From Plutella xylostella (taxonomy: Eukaryota; Arthropoda; Insecta; Lepidoptera; Plutellidae), in NCBI RefSeq assembly GCF_932276165.1, contig NC_064005.1:7378001-7442000 (forward strand): 64,000 bases of DNA, read 5' to 3'. The translations under genes were made by a program, and so were the position numbers. Positions 18,034 to 30,090 of the stretch are shown here, piece after piece (within the stretch, counting starts at the first letter, position 1; each line of letters begins with the position of its first letter). Under the pieces are notes generated by a model, which was not told the origin of the DNA, did not search any database, and saw only the letters and a list, made by a program, of their open reading frames with translations.

Positions 18034-19119
18034 GTTAAATTGATGATGAATGTCCGTTTTGTTGAAGCCTGGCCTAATAAGCCATAGAAAGTTAGTTGAG
18101 TGAGGTATTCATATCCTCTCAAGTACCCTCTAACGAGATCAAGATATAAACCTGAAAGATTATTAAAATTCAGTTGGAATACATAAAATATGAGTCGTTG
18201 TTACATCACTGAAATGAAAGCTGCTCGGTGTATTGTACCTTGACCAGTAGAATAGTAAATATATGCAGCAAACACGTAAATTAACACTCAGCAATAAAAT
18301 AGAGACTGTGAATTTAATCTTTTCCACTATAACTATGCAATACTTTCAAATTAGTATAAAGGGAAAACACAAAACCGAAATCACGAATGATCAATTCAAA
18401 TAAAATTTACGTTACAAGCTGTCATTTCTTTGATTACCAAATCATAGACACAGTCGTAACTTTTTTTTTCAATGTTGCCATTAAAAAAAATACATTAACA
18501 CTAACGTCTGTGGTGAGTACTCGATTATGATTCAAATATTTTGTATTTTTAGGTTCAACTTTTTCACATTATAACTCGGTATACAGGTGTTTCAAAAGTG
18601 GTAAAGTAAATCTAAAGGGGCTGTCATGATCTCAATGCCAAAAGATTTATCTTAAAAAAATAAACAGCGCCCTCTAGCGAAACTGTTTGCAGTTCATAGG
18701 AGTTACAGCTTTCACTACTTGCCAACAGATGTCACGGAAATAAAGTTAAAAGTTTACCTATTCACCAACAGATGGCGTAACCGGTATTAAAATGTTAAAC
18801 GTAAACGGATGCTGTTTGAATTTACCCTTACAAAATAGAGCTTCAAACAAAGATACTTATTATCAAACAAATTATAAATGCTGATCATGAAAAAAAAATC
18901 TAAACGATCTACTGGTCAAATTTAATAACTATTCCTATGAAATATGTCCTCGTAAATTATTATTGTAAATAATTTTTATTTCAATATACCTACCTAGTTA
19001 GGTATTCAATGTTCAATAATGATAATATTTTTTCAATTAATATTATATCAAGGTAAAAGTACCTTCACATCTCAACTACTTAACTATAAACTGAAAGTAA
19101 ATACCTAATTCGAGATTTA
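18034..19119. other. KIF4 5' flank; no gene
   Basis: Immediate upstream region of KIF4 (reads right to left). No TATA/initiator pair recognised. A repeat-like block at about 18,590-18,850 contains AGCGCCCTCTAGCG and CCAACAGATGGCG, wording seen in dispersed insect repeats. Otherwise AT-rich sequence. Confidence 0.4.
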
Positions 19120-19450
19120 AAATTAAAAACCAACCAAGTGCGAGTCGTACTTCAACTACTCGCACTATGGGTTCCGTAGATACAACTATAGGGCATTATG
19201 TTTGATTTTTGAATACACCACCTAGGTACCTACCATACAAAACCATAACATATATTAAATGCTTTTTCTATTCTTAATTTTGAAATTAAACGGATTACTA
19301 CTTTACTAGGTAGCTATTATATCTACATATAGATATAGGTATCGGCCCCAATAATTACACTAGTTTAGTAGTTATGCTACGGACAGACAGACAAAGCTAA
19401 AACCACAAAAGAGTTCCGTTTTGTGGCCAGGCAGCTATGGAACCCTAATA
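19120..19450 (+). repeat. Dispersed repeat of the AAGTGCGAGTCG...GGTTCCGT type
   Basis: Begins AACCAAGTGCGAGTCGTACT, then GGGTTCCGTAGA, and ends GACAGACAGAC, AGAGTTCCGTTTTGTGGC and GGAACCCTAATAA. I recognise this as a common lepidopteran interspersed repeat; its class is not clear to me. No ORF. Confidence 0.5.
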
Positions 19451-20258
19451 AAAAAGCGGCCCACTCAACTCTAATGCGATACCTGACGATGTTAAAATGA
19501 TTGCTCTTTGGCAAATATGGCGGCCGCCTGAATTATACAGCGGAAGCAAATATTACCCTCGCAAACAGCGGGTCCCGAGGGGCGAGGTAGTTCGCGCACT
19601 CAAAATTAAAAGCATACAATGAAAATAGTAGCTTGAGAGCCCAAGCATTGATAGTACATCGCGAAAAATGAGGGCCCACTCCTCGATACTCTTAACACTT
19701 GCAAGAGTGCTGCATTGTTGTCAATGAAAACAGTCGCTCGAGTGTTTTTCTGTTTAGAGACTCTCCGGTGTTGCCACTTCAGAATAAATAGCCGCCACCG
19801 GTGCGTAGAAATATGCTCTGGAATTGTTTCGTTTAGATAATAGAGTTTCGCTTGTTTATTTTTGTTGGAAACTCGAGGAAAATTTCGAAGTGGTGTCGAA
19901 AATGTTCAAGATGTCGCACTTACACTGAGCGATGTAGGAATCTAAAAAAATCATCTTATCCGTTAGCAGCCCAATCGGCCTCATCGGCTTAATCAACCAC
20001 ATTTTTTAGATTTTTTACCCAAGGTCTTCCGCTACTCTATACAACTACTTACCTATGTTGGTTAACTTAGACATACCTACCTACGTAGCTTTTAGGAGAA
20101 CCAATATCTTTTTAATTTCTACATAATATAGATACCTACCCACACTGCTGTGCAAAATGAAAGAGCAGATCTTTGCCAATTCAGAGCCATAACGCTCCAG
20201 GCAAGCATTAATAACTGAATAGCGAAGCAACCCCGTTGAGTGACGTCTTAATAAAATA
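19451..20258. other. Gene-free stretch with CpG-rich patches
   Basis: AAATATGGCGGCCGCC at 19513-19528, GAGGGGCGAGG near 19,577 and TGACGTC at about 20,240. No ORF of note. Could be regulatory; nothing definite. Confidence 0.35.
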
Positions 20259-20876
20259 ATGATGGACTATTTCAGCCATTTAATTACATCGGAGTGTAGC
20301 GAAGCCGACAGGTTGGCCGGTATTAACCGCCGCTCCGTCAACATCCACGAAATTGACACGTCAAATATTTGTAACTTCGTCCTGGGAACCGCGTCGCTCG
20401 GCGGCAAACAGACTCGTGTCTCGTCCACCCTTAATTTCCAATGTTTCCACTCCATCGGCCTTTTGTTCCTATTCGAGTCGACCTGCATCGGCTTTGAGTC
20501 GAATTTCCATCGCCACTTTCCCTCCAAAATAGCCGCTTGTCAAAACAAAATGGCGCTGACTCTGTTTGATTTGGACCGTATCAGACGCGAGCGGAGATTC
20601 ATTTTGTCGTGTTGCTTAAGATCCGAGTACCTACATATTGTCTTTGTACACAGCCAGAGTGTGTGCTCGCTGTCCCGCTTGCATTTAAAGCTACAAATTT
20701 GTTGTTTAAATACAAATAATAATGATACTGTTTGCAGTCGGACTTTGAGTTCGATTGAGAAGTTTGTCTTGTGGAAGCGAGCAAAAGTAATGAGTGCTTG
20801 TAAATTGATTGAGTTGATAGCTTCTTATTACTCAATAACTTTGCACTTGAACATTAACAGTCCCTTAGGTAGGTGA
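20259..20876 (+). CDS. Unrecognised 205-codon ORF
   Basis: Open frame from ATGATG at 20259 (MMDYFSHLITSECSEADRLA). No domain, signal peptide or membrane segment that I recognise; Ser, Cys and Leu are frequent. The segment is more GC-rich than its surroundings, which makes long chance frames more likely. An AAAATGGCGCTG motif lies inside it at 20547. In an insect genome a single-exon 205-aa protein without neighbours is doubtful; a promoter-proximal non-coding region is at least as likely. Confidence 0.15.
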   Translation: MMDYFSHLITSECSEADRLAGINRRSVNIHEIDTSNICNFVLGTASLGGKQTRVSSTLNFQCFHSIGLLFLFESTCIGFESNFHRHFPSKIAACQNKMALTLFDLDRIRRERRFILSCCLRSEYLHIVFVHSQSVCSLSRLHLKLQICCLNTNNNDTVCSRTLSSIEKFVLWKRAKVMSACKLIELIASYYSITLHLNINSPLGR

Positions 20877-23658
20877 CAGAGCACCTCTATCTATATCTGA
20901 ATAATAAAAGTTAACTAGTTAGGTAGGTTACTCTACTAATATTATGTTAATGTTACCTACAAGCAGATTTATTTGTGTAACCAATATTTACAAGTGCAAG
21001 AAATAATGCAGCATGACTTGTTAATTATTGGATCGGTGCAGACTTAACAAGTATTTAGGTATTTAATTAGTTAAAACCTAAGTAGATATTGCATATAACA
21101 TGAAAATTTTATAATACCTACTTACCTATAAATTTAGAAATGGTTTTTTACAGCTTCAAGGGATTTACTTCAATACTTACTTATGATATTTACCCGTTCC
21201 TAGAGTAGAGAAACGTATTCATGATAAAAATATTATAAAGTATATCTGTCATAAATGGACTGATGGGTATTTATAATTTCTTTTTTATATATTGTTATCT
21301 TAATTTAAGGCCAACATTATTACTTACTCTAGTTTAACTTACTATACGAAGAGGCATTACAAACTCTCCGTGTTCTTGAGGGTTAACTCTACAATTTGAG
21401 TTCGGCTACTTGATAATAGGTGGCGCTACATGTTTTGAACACTTAAAATATCCACTGGTAGTAAGAGTCTTTGCAAAATTTGCATTATTTTATTTTATTT
21501 TATTTCAGCGTTATTCTAATTTGTCAGTCTGTTGCACTAGGTGGGTATCCAGCCAATTGGTTCCACAATACCTTACGGGTAGAGTTTCTACACTGTATAC
21601 TCTATGAATTATCAATTTTTCCTGATTTATTTAGAACTATCTTACAATTAGGTGTAATAATATGGTGAACAAAAAGCCAAGGAAAGCGAAAATGCCTCCA
21701 CCGCCAACATTACGCTATTAGAGGCCCGCTTTATGGATAAGCGGCCATTTTGTCTCGAGTTTCCCGCCGTAGCGCTGGTTCCAAGAAAGATAATCCCTAT
21801 TGGCGAGAGGAGATACCGGATGTACCGGCGTACGAACTAAGGGTAAGTATATAATGAAACTAGATAATATTAACCACCGGAGTTTCTAAGGATATGGTTA
21901 AAAGACATAAATTGTATAGCTCATATCATAATATGAGGAGATGAGGATACGCAATGTTATATCAACGGTTAATAGATATTATAGGTATATATACAAGTAC
22001 TATCTTGCATTAAAATTAATATGTTTTGGTAGGTAGTTAAGTTCTTAATTAAGTCTGCCACTTAAAAGTCTATCCAAGAATTTTCATGAAAATTTCATTA
22101 ACAAAAGAGGGAATGTTAATCGGTGACCAGTGAACTGAAAATGTTAACTTGATTAGAGAAAGAAGTCCGATTGAGAACCAATAAGAAGTTTAATGAAGTG
22201 ACAATCGTTTCATTTTAATTCGGGATTTTTTACCAAGTATAAAAAACTTGAAAGAAAGTTCTTTTACAGTTTATATAAATACTAAGCATTTTCATAAATT
22301 ACCTAACTTTTGTTTACATACGTATTTAGATTTCGCTTTGGTTATGTATAGCATTGTGTACCATCAAACATAGCTTTTATATGGAACTATCTTTTGCTCT
22401 ACGCCTTAAAGCTTTCCCGTGGAAATTCCGGGACAAAATAACTTTGTATTGGTGGAGCTTTTTCGAGGTTTTTAGCTTTAATTAGCTTGAGTACCTAATC
22501 TACATAATACAGGTTGGTTCTTAGTTAAATCACTTGTGTTTTTCTGTGAAGGTATACCTGCTCGTACATAAATAAAACATATATATTATGTAGCCCCAAA
22601 AACTTTCACATAATATTCCGCACTCATCTCCAACCCGTATAAGTTTTAACTTTTTAATCTAAAAACGTGAAAGTTTCGGTCCTCGTCTATCAAAATTACA
22701 ATATAGGCGATGGCAGATGCGCGCTGTATTTGCTTAGGACGACATCGCACGGGGTGGCGGGACGGCGGGATGGCGGGATGGCGGGATTGCATGCACGCAC
22801 GGCGTTTCAGCTCTACCTATGGAGCTATTTCAATTTTATTTCCTCATGTTTAGTTTCGATGCTGGAATAATATGTAAGTAAGTAATACTTTCATGATAAG
22901 TCGAAGGCGTGGCACGGTACCGGTCCGAGTGGAAACCTACACTTCGAGCCCTATGCAGGGATTAGGGATCCCAGGATCTGACGATGATGATGATGGTGAA
23001 GTACATAATAGGTTTCTCCGACAACATCACACTACTTGCAAATAATCAAGTCTTAGGTCTTCGTCTAAGAATAGAAAAGAATACCGACTTACTGCTTATT
23101 TTTCACCATGAAAGAAAATATTACAAAATGGAAGACACATTTTGGACTCCATATAGAAACATATAGCTATAACGTAAACTGCGTGACAACATTAATTACA
23201 TATCTACATACATAGCCGTATAGGATTCCTACACGAACAAGCAAGTATATAGGCGATAATTTAATTACGTACAAGTTGGCGGGTTCCAAGTTCCGTTATA
23301 AGCCGGTCCAATCTTTAATTTATGTAAAACGCCGAAGCCTTAGTGCAAACAGCTCGCTACTTGCCAACTACAAACTTCTGTAAGAAGATTAGTTTCTTGC
23401 ACTCCTTAGGTTGGGGTCGTTTTGGAAATTTCCTACCTACTTACGGATGGTTTTAGTTTAGATATACATGCCTATGAACATATTATTATCTATTTTAATA
23501 TTTTTAATTTATGAGGCTGGTAATAAATTTATTGACCGTTTCATAATATGTAGGTACCTATACATACATAAATTAAAACAAAAGTGAGAAGAGCGTAACA
23601 TGAAAATGTAGAATATAAAGCCCGCAGATAAAGTTAAATATGAAAATGACGGATCGGA
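20877..23658. other. Gene-free AT-rich stretch
   Basis: No gene. Notable only for GCGGCCATTTTG at 21741-21752, a small (GGCGGGATG)n run at about 22,754-22,790 and an RTE-like tail (GATCTGACGATGATGATGATG) near 22,977-22,997. Confidence 0.45.
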
Positions 23659-23660
23659 TA

Positions 23661-23937
23661 TACAGGGTGTTGCAAAATTGGTATACTAAGCCGAAACCTA
23701 CATGTGCAGCATGTTATATATCTAAGCCCGAAACTAAAACCAGAATTTGGAAATTCGCGAAAAAATTTTTTTTTCCATAGTAGAAGTCAAGTGACTAACA
23801 AAGTTTCTATGGAAAATGAATATTTTTTTTCGCGAATTTTCAAATTCTGATTTTAGTTTCGGGCTTAGATATAACATGCTGCACATGTAGGTTTCGGCTT
23901 AGTATACCCTTTTTGCAACACCATGTATATTATAATG
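23661..23937. mobile_element. 277-bp foldback MITE with TA flanks
   Basis: Starts TACAGGGTGTTGCAAAATTG and ends with its imperfect inverse (GCAACACCATGTA). The arms pair for about 105 bp (e.g. TATACTAAGCCGAAACCTAC against its complement) around a short loop. TA on both sides suggests a Tc1/mariner-type TA duplication. A half copy is at 49,864-49,965. Confidence 0.85.
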
Positions 23938-24825
23938 CTATCTAACCGTATTCGGAGCTCTGTCAATAATCCATCTGACTGCCAGTAATGGAACGCAATT
24001 TTCTGTTGTTTTTTACATTGCAGTTCCTCCAAGAAATAAAATATCCTTTCAAATCAACATTCCAAAACAAAAACGAATCGATTGAAATTCAAATTTGGAA
24101 TCTTGCGAACAACAGACGAATAAACATCGGAGCGTGGCCACTCGCGCGTAAGTTAATAAACGTCAAATAAGCGAGTCGATCCATGAAATCTGTCGGGCCC
24201 CGGGCGCTAAACTAGACCCGGATCATCTCCTACAAACCTCTATATTAACACCGCGGGCCATACCAGCCCTATAAATAAAAAATACTTATTATTGCTTCAA
24301 GGGGCGGGTCGGTATAAATATGTAATAATGTTTTTTTCAAAGAGGGTTTTGCAGATTACGATTTCTGCAGGAAATCGCGAAGGGAAATGGATTTAGTGTA
24401 TTATTACGAATGTATACTTCCTTGTTATTGTTATTTTATGTAGAAGAAGAAAATAAATGTACCGTGTAGGTATGCAGGGTAGAAGTTTGTGATGCCACCT
24501 GGGAAGGGAATGTACTTATAATAATGTAGATAGAAAATTACTCGCAGAAAATATTCCTTCATTTTTTAAAAGAATAAAAAACAAAATTTAACCACCTAGT
24601 TTATATTTTTTAACAATTCATAATATCCTTGTGAATCTAAGCCCTTTTATCAAAAGGTAACGCAAAAGTTCAACAACACTGCCTAGTTGTAACGGAACGA
24701 AAGTGCGATTTAGCAAAACAAAACGGGCCCCTAAATTCACTGGTTCCGTACATCCAGCGGGCAAACAAACACGAGCGAGAACTCGACAATCGCGCCCCAC
24801 ATTGTGCCCCGATGGCCCCCACGAG

Positions 24826-24956
24826 GGTCACTCTATACTGACGAAAAACGAGCGAACGAGAGCTGCTGTAAAATCTGCACGTTTAATACAACGAGATAGA
24901 GTCGGGGCTCGCGCAGCAACGCTCCGAAACTTAGTTTTTCGTGATATAGAGTGACC
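24826..24956. mobile_element. 131-bp MITE with GGTCACTCTATA ends
   Basis: Perfect 12-bp terminal inverted repeats GGTCACTCTATA/TATAGAGTGACC, extending imperfectly through ACGAAAAAC. Core contains GCACGTTTAATACAACGAGA. Related copies at 43.49-43.58, 45.11-45.15 and 58.45-58.54 kb. Confidence 0.75.
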
Positions 24957-25107
24957 ATCCTGATGCCCCACCGATGGAGCCCCAATGTGCCCCCATCTTG
25001 CAATCTCCTTATTTATTTACTTAAATCGCGATTCCCGACTTTTACCAAAACAAACTTGCGTTGTATAATAAGAAATGTAGTTTTTTTACAGATATTTAAT
25101 TCAACTA

Positions 25108-25185
25108 GAGCCTTCATTCTTTGGAAGGAGACCCGTGCCCCAGCAGTGCGGACGTGATGGGTTATGATGATGACGATGATTCAAC
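25108..25185 (+). repeat. RTE-type LINE 3' end
   Basis: CATTCTTTGGAAGGAGACCC then CAGCAGTGCGGACGTGATGG and a (GATGAT)n tail. Matches the usual close of lepidopteran RTE elements; only the last codons and tail remain. Confidence 0.7.
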
Positions 25186-25799
25186 TCAATGCCTTAGCTC
25201 AAAGATTATATTTTGGAACAGAACATTAGGTACGACCATCCCTACCATCCTACTAAACTGAGCTTTACCTCTATTGATGACGGTGCATGCTCCATCCAGC
25301 TTCGCCTATCCTTCCAAAACTATCGTAATTCCTGCAACAATCAAGCCACAAAGGAATGGGTTTGGTATATCCACGGTATACCTAGGTGGGTATGTAATTC
25401 AATAGAAAATCGTTCAGCAAAAACAAAGCAACTAAAACTTCATTAATCATGATTGATAATATGGCGGTACAGAGCAGCAACGGCATAGTAATGTCGTAGT
25501 TTTATTTTGTTTATTTAGGTACATACATTCTATTACATACATACATACATCTGCTCACAACTGTAATTCCCTGTAAAGGGTAGTTAGAGGAAGCAAGCCA
25601 CCCGCTTTTCACTCTACATTTTTTAACTCACATGATAGGTTTTAGACCTGAACGGTTGAACGGTTCCTCAACAGTTGCCCGAGCACAGGATTCGAAACCT
25701 CCGTTTACGTTGCGTATTGGTTGCGTATCGTCAAATGTCACTGTCAAAATGTAAGGCAAATTTGTTAGTTCCAAAAGTGGCATTTGTTTTTTCCATGTT

Positions 25800-25917
25800 A
25801 GGTGGAATTTCACCAAACGCTAAACGTATTTAGTAGCCTGTCATACGTCTGTCAGTTAGTACAAAATGTATTTAAAATTTGATTTAAATACGTTTAGCGT
25901 TTGGTAAAAGCGACCCT
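25800..25917. mobile_element. 118-bp hairpin MITE
   Basis: Inverted arms share ACCAAACGCTAAACGTATTT, outer ends AGGTGG and AGGGTC (read inward). The loop holds GTCATACGTCTGTCAGTTAG. No clear target duplication remains. Confidence 0.75.
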
Positions 25918-28089
25918 TCGTGTAGATTCGAAAATAGTATCGAATCCTATGCTCGCGCCTCAGTCAGTTGTCCCGCCAATAGAGCGATACGTCACTTAAT
26001 CGCGGAACAATCGACTGTTGATGAACCGTTCAGAATTTGTCAATTTAGAATCTGAGATTTAAAAACAGAGCCGTATATCTCCGATCTCCACTACGGGCCG
26101 AAGTATCTGTATCTTTATACCCTGTGGCCGCGGCCCCGTCGGCCGTAAATAAAGGCACCGGCAAACACTGGAAGTGCGCAAACAACGTAAAACACGAATG
26201 ATAGTAATTATAAACGCATCGCGGTCACGTGACCCGCGCCATCTTGAATCGTAAAACGCCGGTGTTTAGTTTAGGGGCAACTTTGTTACTCTGAAGTGAA
26301 ATTCATGCATGCATGCAATTCATACATGACTAATAAGTACTTCATTTGGAGTAGGTAAATAATTGAAATCACTTTAACCGCATACAGTTTGGAATGGACG
26401 GCGAAATTTATATATATTTTACATTTTAAGTACTTATATGTAAAGTTTATATATAACCTCTTGGAATAGGATTCATGACAGAGAGAATTATACATTCTTG
26501 CAACATAAAATAGAAACAAAAACTAACGCACCCAATCTAGTCCACTAAAATTAGCACTTGAAAAATATATAAAACTTAATATATAATTTTATTTAGCGTT
26601 ATTTATTTACTCTGCCTGTGACCTACAACGCAGGTCACCCCACGGTCACCGCGACTGCCTTCTGACTGATACCGCTTATTTACTCGGCGATATCGTATCT
26701 AAGACGTGTTGAGAAGTAAGTGTGTATGTAAGAAAATATAAGGATAGAAATTAAAGAAACAAATTAACAAATATTTAGTTAGTCAGAATTTGAAGGGTCA
26801 ATCTTCACAATATATGTTTTGTATATAGCTCTATATTCTACCTACCTGTCGTATTAAACTTACAGATTACATGAAAACTAAAAAAAACGTATTTTACGTA
26901 ACCTCTAGCCCTTATAATTTTCAAAGATGTTATAGGTAAGTCTGTACTACGTCCATCCTTTTTTTACTAATCATGCATGTATCTAACGAATAACGAGGTA
27001 GTTATGATTTTTCACGTACGTTTCTTCCATTTATAATATTTTTTCCTCAGAATTCTCACGATTTGTAGCATAAAATGATAAAGAAAGGTCGTACTCAAGT
27101 CACAGATACGGGTATTTTTTATTTTATTCCACTATCCTTGAAGCTCGCGTTCTCCAGGCCTTGTCTCGTACGACCATAGAGTCAGGAAACTTATCGAGGA
27201 GGAACTTATAATATTACTAAAAATATTACCTATAATGAAAAAAATCTAAAATCTTTTCGCCAAAAAGGTTTTTCTAGAGAAAGATTAACTACAGGCAGTG
27301 ATGAACTAGTTAAGTAATTTGTAAAACATTACCCTCCTCCTTCGGCAGTCGGGTAAAAACTTTACAAATGGAAGGAATTGTTTGATGGACACGATAATCA
27401 GAAATGTCCAAAAATGTATAGCCAAATACCAAATAAAGTCGTTTTTGAAACGCCTAAAAACGTTCAAAGCGTTTACCCTTCTACACTTTAGTAAAGTCTA
27501 CGAGCTATCGTTTTCTCGGAACGTACAGCCGCGCGTCGTCTGTAGAAATATTTCAGATACGCGGCGTTTGCTCAGGCAGATAAGGCGGCGGATGTGCCTG
27601 TTTGTACACTGAGTGTTATGTGTTTGTGTGTGTGTGTGTGTGTGTGTGGTTTGTGTGTGTGCAGCTTAGATACTTGCGAGGCGCGATGAGAATCACGGAA
27701 TCATTGGTTGTTATGATGGATCTGTGTGTATAAACGTTAAATCATAAAAAAGATAACTACTTTGGACTGGTTGCGAATTTCATCATCGTAATATTGTTAT
27801 TCAGCCAATTAAACTTGTTTAATATTATGATGCATTATTATTTATAATAAGCTAGCTCAGTGGAGTAGTGATCTAATTATTTTGAAATTGACAAAGTTAC
27901 ACATTATGAATATTAGTTTTTTTTTTCTATTAAGTAAGTAACTATATATTATTTGTGTATCTCTCCCTTTTCCTCTTTACACTCCTTATAAGTAATATCA
28001 GCTATGTAACCTATTGAAATATACAATGAATAATGTTAACGCCGATGTGTGCATGAACACACGATACCCGCTACTGTTGGTTGTATGTA
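25918..28089. other. Gene-free stretch
   Basis: No gene or clear repeat apart from a (TG)n microsatellite at about 27,618-27,662. A CGCGCCATCTTG motif lies at 26,235-26,246 in a GC-richer patch. Confidence 0.45.
27618..27662. repeat. (TG)n microsatellite
   Basis: Interrupted GT dinucleotide run of about 45 bp. Confidence 0.9.
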
Positions 28090-28350
28090 TCCTCCCATAG
28101 TATCTTTATCTTCTTACATACATACATATACTCACTCCTGCCTCCCAGAAGGGTAGGCACAGGCAGAGACTATGGACCTCCACGTCCCACGATCCTGATC
28201 CTAACATACTACTTTCGCTTCCTCTACATTCAAAAGTCTTTTCATACGTAGGTTTTGGAAACTCCTAATAATGTGTTTTTTTTAAAGTAAGTACCTATGT
28301 CGCCTATTTGGTTCACATACTTTCGCCTAGGACGTCCCCTACCGACACAA
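28090..28350. repeat. Dispersed repeat (CATACATACATATACTCACTCCTG type)
   Basis: TACATACATACATATACTCA then CCCAGAAGGGTAGGCACAGG, wording I associate with common moth and butterfly repeats; related openings occur near 25,530 and 50,735. Class unclear. Confidence 0.45.
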
Positions 28351-28679
28351 CCATTCATCTGCGCACTGTAAATTTATTTATCTTATTATCATGATATTTT
28401 AGTTAGTTATTTCAACGCATACGAAGACCATACCTAAAATCCAAGTAAGTATTTTCTCTCTGTGGTGACCATCTTTATAGGGTGGCCTTTAATCAGTGAA
28501 AAGATGTAAATGTAATTCTTAAAATATTTATTTATTCTCTGACAGTGGTCCTGAATGTCTTGCATTCGATCTCCGGCCGGGTCTCTATTTGCTTCAACAT
28601 CTCGGGTCTTGGTGTACGCGAAGGAAGGCAATAGGTTTATTGCGTACAACCATAGAAAAAAAAAATTACGCGCCTACCT

Positions 28680-28885
28680 TACAAGGGAGTAAAAGGAGTG
28701 TGTGTGTTTGTGTTATGTTCCACCTTGGAAACATAATACCTAAAATGTTAGTTAGCTTCCTGTGATGGAAATTCTATAAGTCCGCCTTTGTGTACATAGA
28801 CTGTCAACTGTAATGATCTGTACCTATTTTGTATGTTTCTATGTGTATGCAATAAAGTGTTCAAATAAATAAATAATAAACGAAA
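28680..28885 (+). repeat. LINE 3' UTR and tail
   Basis: Ends GCAATAAAGTGTTC followed by (AAATA)n, preceded by GTCCGCCTTTGTGTACATAG. The form is that of a CR1/Jockey-group LINE 3' end; no coding part is recognisable. Confidence 0.5.
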
Positions 28886-28929
28886 CGAAAACCACGAAAT
28901 ATCGTAAACCCAAGTTACCTTTAACAGTT

Positions 28930-29640
28930 TGAACATCCTTCATTTGAACAACCGTAACCTCAAAAAAGCAAGCAACCTGTTGTCGCGAACTTGTCCATCC
29001 TCAGCGAAGTTCATCAGTCTACACATTCGATCGCAGGCTTGTGTCAACAACGAACGAATTAGTTCAAATTATACTCCATCCCCCCAAACCCCTCCCAGCC
29101 TGAGTCGTGTACCGCCGGTCCAAATCAATATTTGTTGTCCGTACTCTTCTGCCTTATTACAACAAGCTCTATCCACACATAGGGTATCTCGCTCTAATTT
29201 TACACCTTCATGTGTACTGCTGAACGGTTGACTTTCCAGTGCGCAGAAATGTGGCAGTTAAGACGTTTTGATGCCGGCAGAAGGAAACTCACCCCCAAAT
29301 ATAGCTTTCTCTTTAAACACAATGTTGTCTCTTTCGCGATGCTGTTTATTAGGTCTGGCAAATTGAATCAAAGTGGATGTTTCGTTTAGGTACTTTGATA
29401 TTCTTAACATAATGTTTTTTTCAATTTATTTAAAAGTGTAGTAATATAAGTTTGCCGAAAATAAAAAAAAACAAACTTAACGCGAAACGCAAACAATCGA
29501 AATAGGCCTGTCAAAAATCTTCCCCAAGAAAACTGGTTTGGTTTCGTCACTTGCCAAGCTTGGAGCCGACACGTGTATAAATACGTATAGTAAATTGCAC
29601 AATAGGACTGTACGTCTCAGGTTCCGAAGGCCCTCCTCCG
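28930..29640. other. Gene-free stretch
   Basis: A plus-strand frame at 28929-29231 (100 codons) starts inside LINE-adjacent sequence and shows no domain. No gene supported. Confidence 0.35.
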
Positions 29641-29654
29641 CCCCTCCCTGAAAA

Positions 29655-29699
29655 GGCCAGCTCACGCACACACACACACAGCCACGCACACACACACAG
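29655..29699. repeat. (CA)n microsatellite
   Basis: Two short CA runs (ACACACACACACAC) separated by GCCACG. Confidence 0.85.
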
Positions 29700-30013
29700 T
29701 TGGCGCGCGCAAGCGGGAAAACTACGGGCTTTTGTGTACAGGCACGCGGGGCAGTATATGTGCTGTTTGCAGATGAAACTTATACTGCATTTACTGTATT
29801 TGCTTAAATAAATTTTATTGGAATCGAAATTTATACATACCTAGTTAATACTTATTGCGAAAAGACAATCATACCGTATATCATAATGTACACCATTTAA
29901 TTAGAATTTATAAACTAATAATTGCCTAAATGTTTTATTTAAACTTAGTTCAATTTTAACCTCAAAAAAAAATATCAAATAACTAATATTATAGTGAAAC
30001 AAATCAATTTTGC

Positions 30014-30090
30014 GAAAGTGCTACGAATAGTCGTAGCTCGTAGCCACCGTAGCATTCGTAGCAACAACAGTGTAGCGGTTTCGTAGCATT
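30014..30090. repeat. CGTAGC-motif cluster
   Basis: Five CGTAGC in 77 bp, plus GCTACG and TGTAGC variants. A similar cluster of GCTACG/CGTAGC lies at about 61,378-61,452. Not a perfect tandem; origin unknown. Confidence 0.6.
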
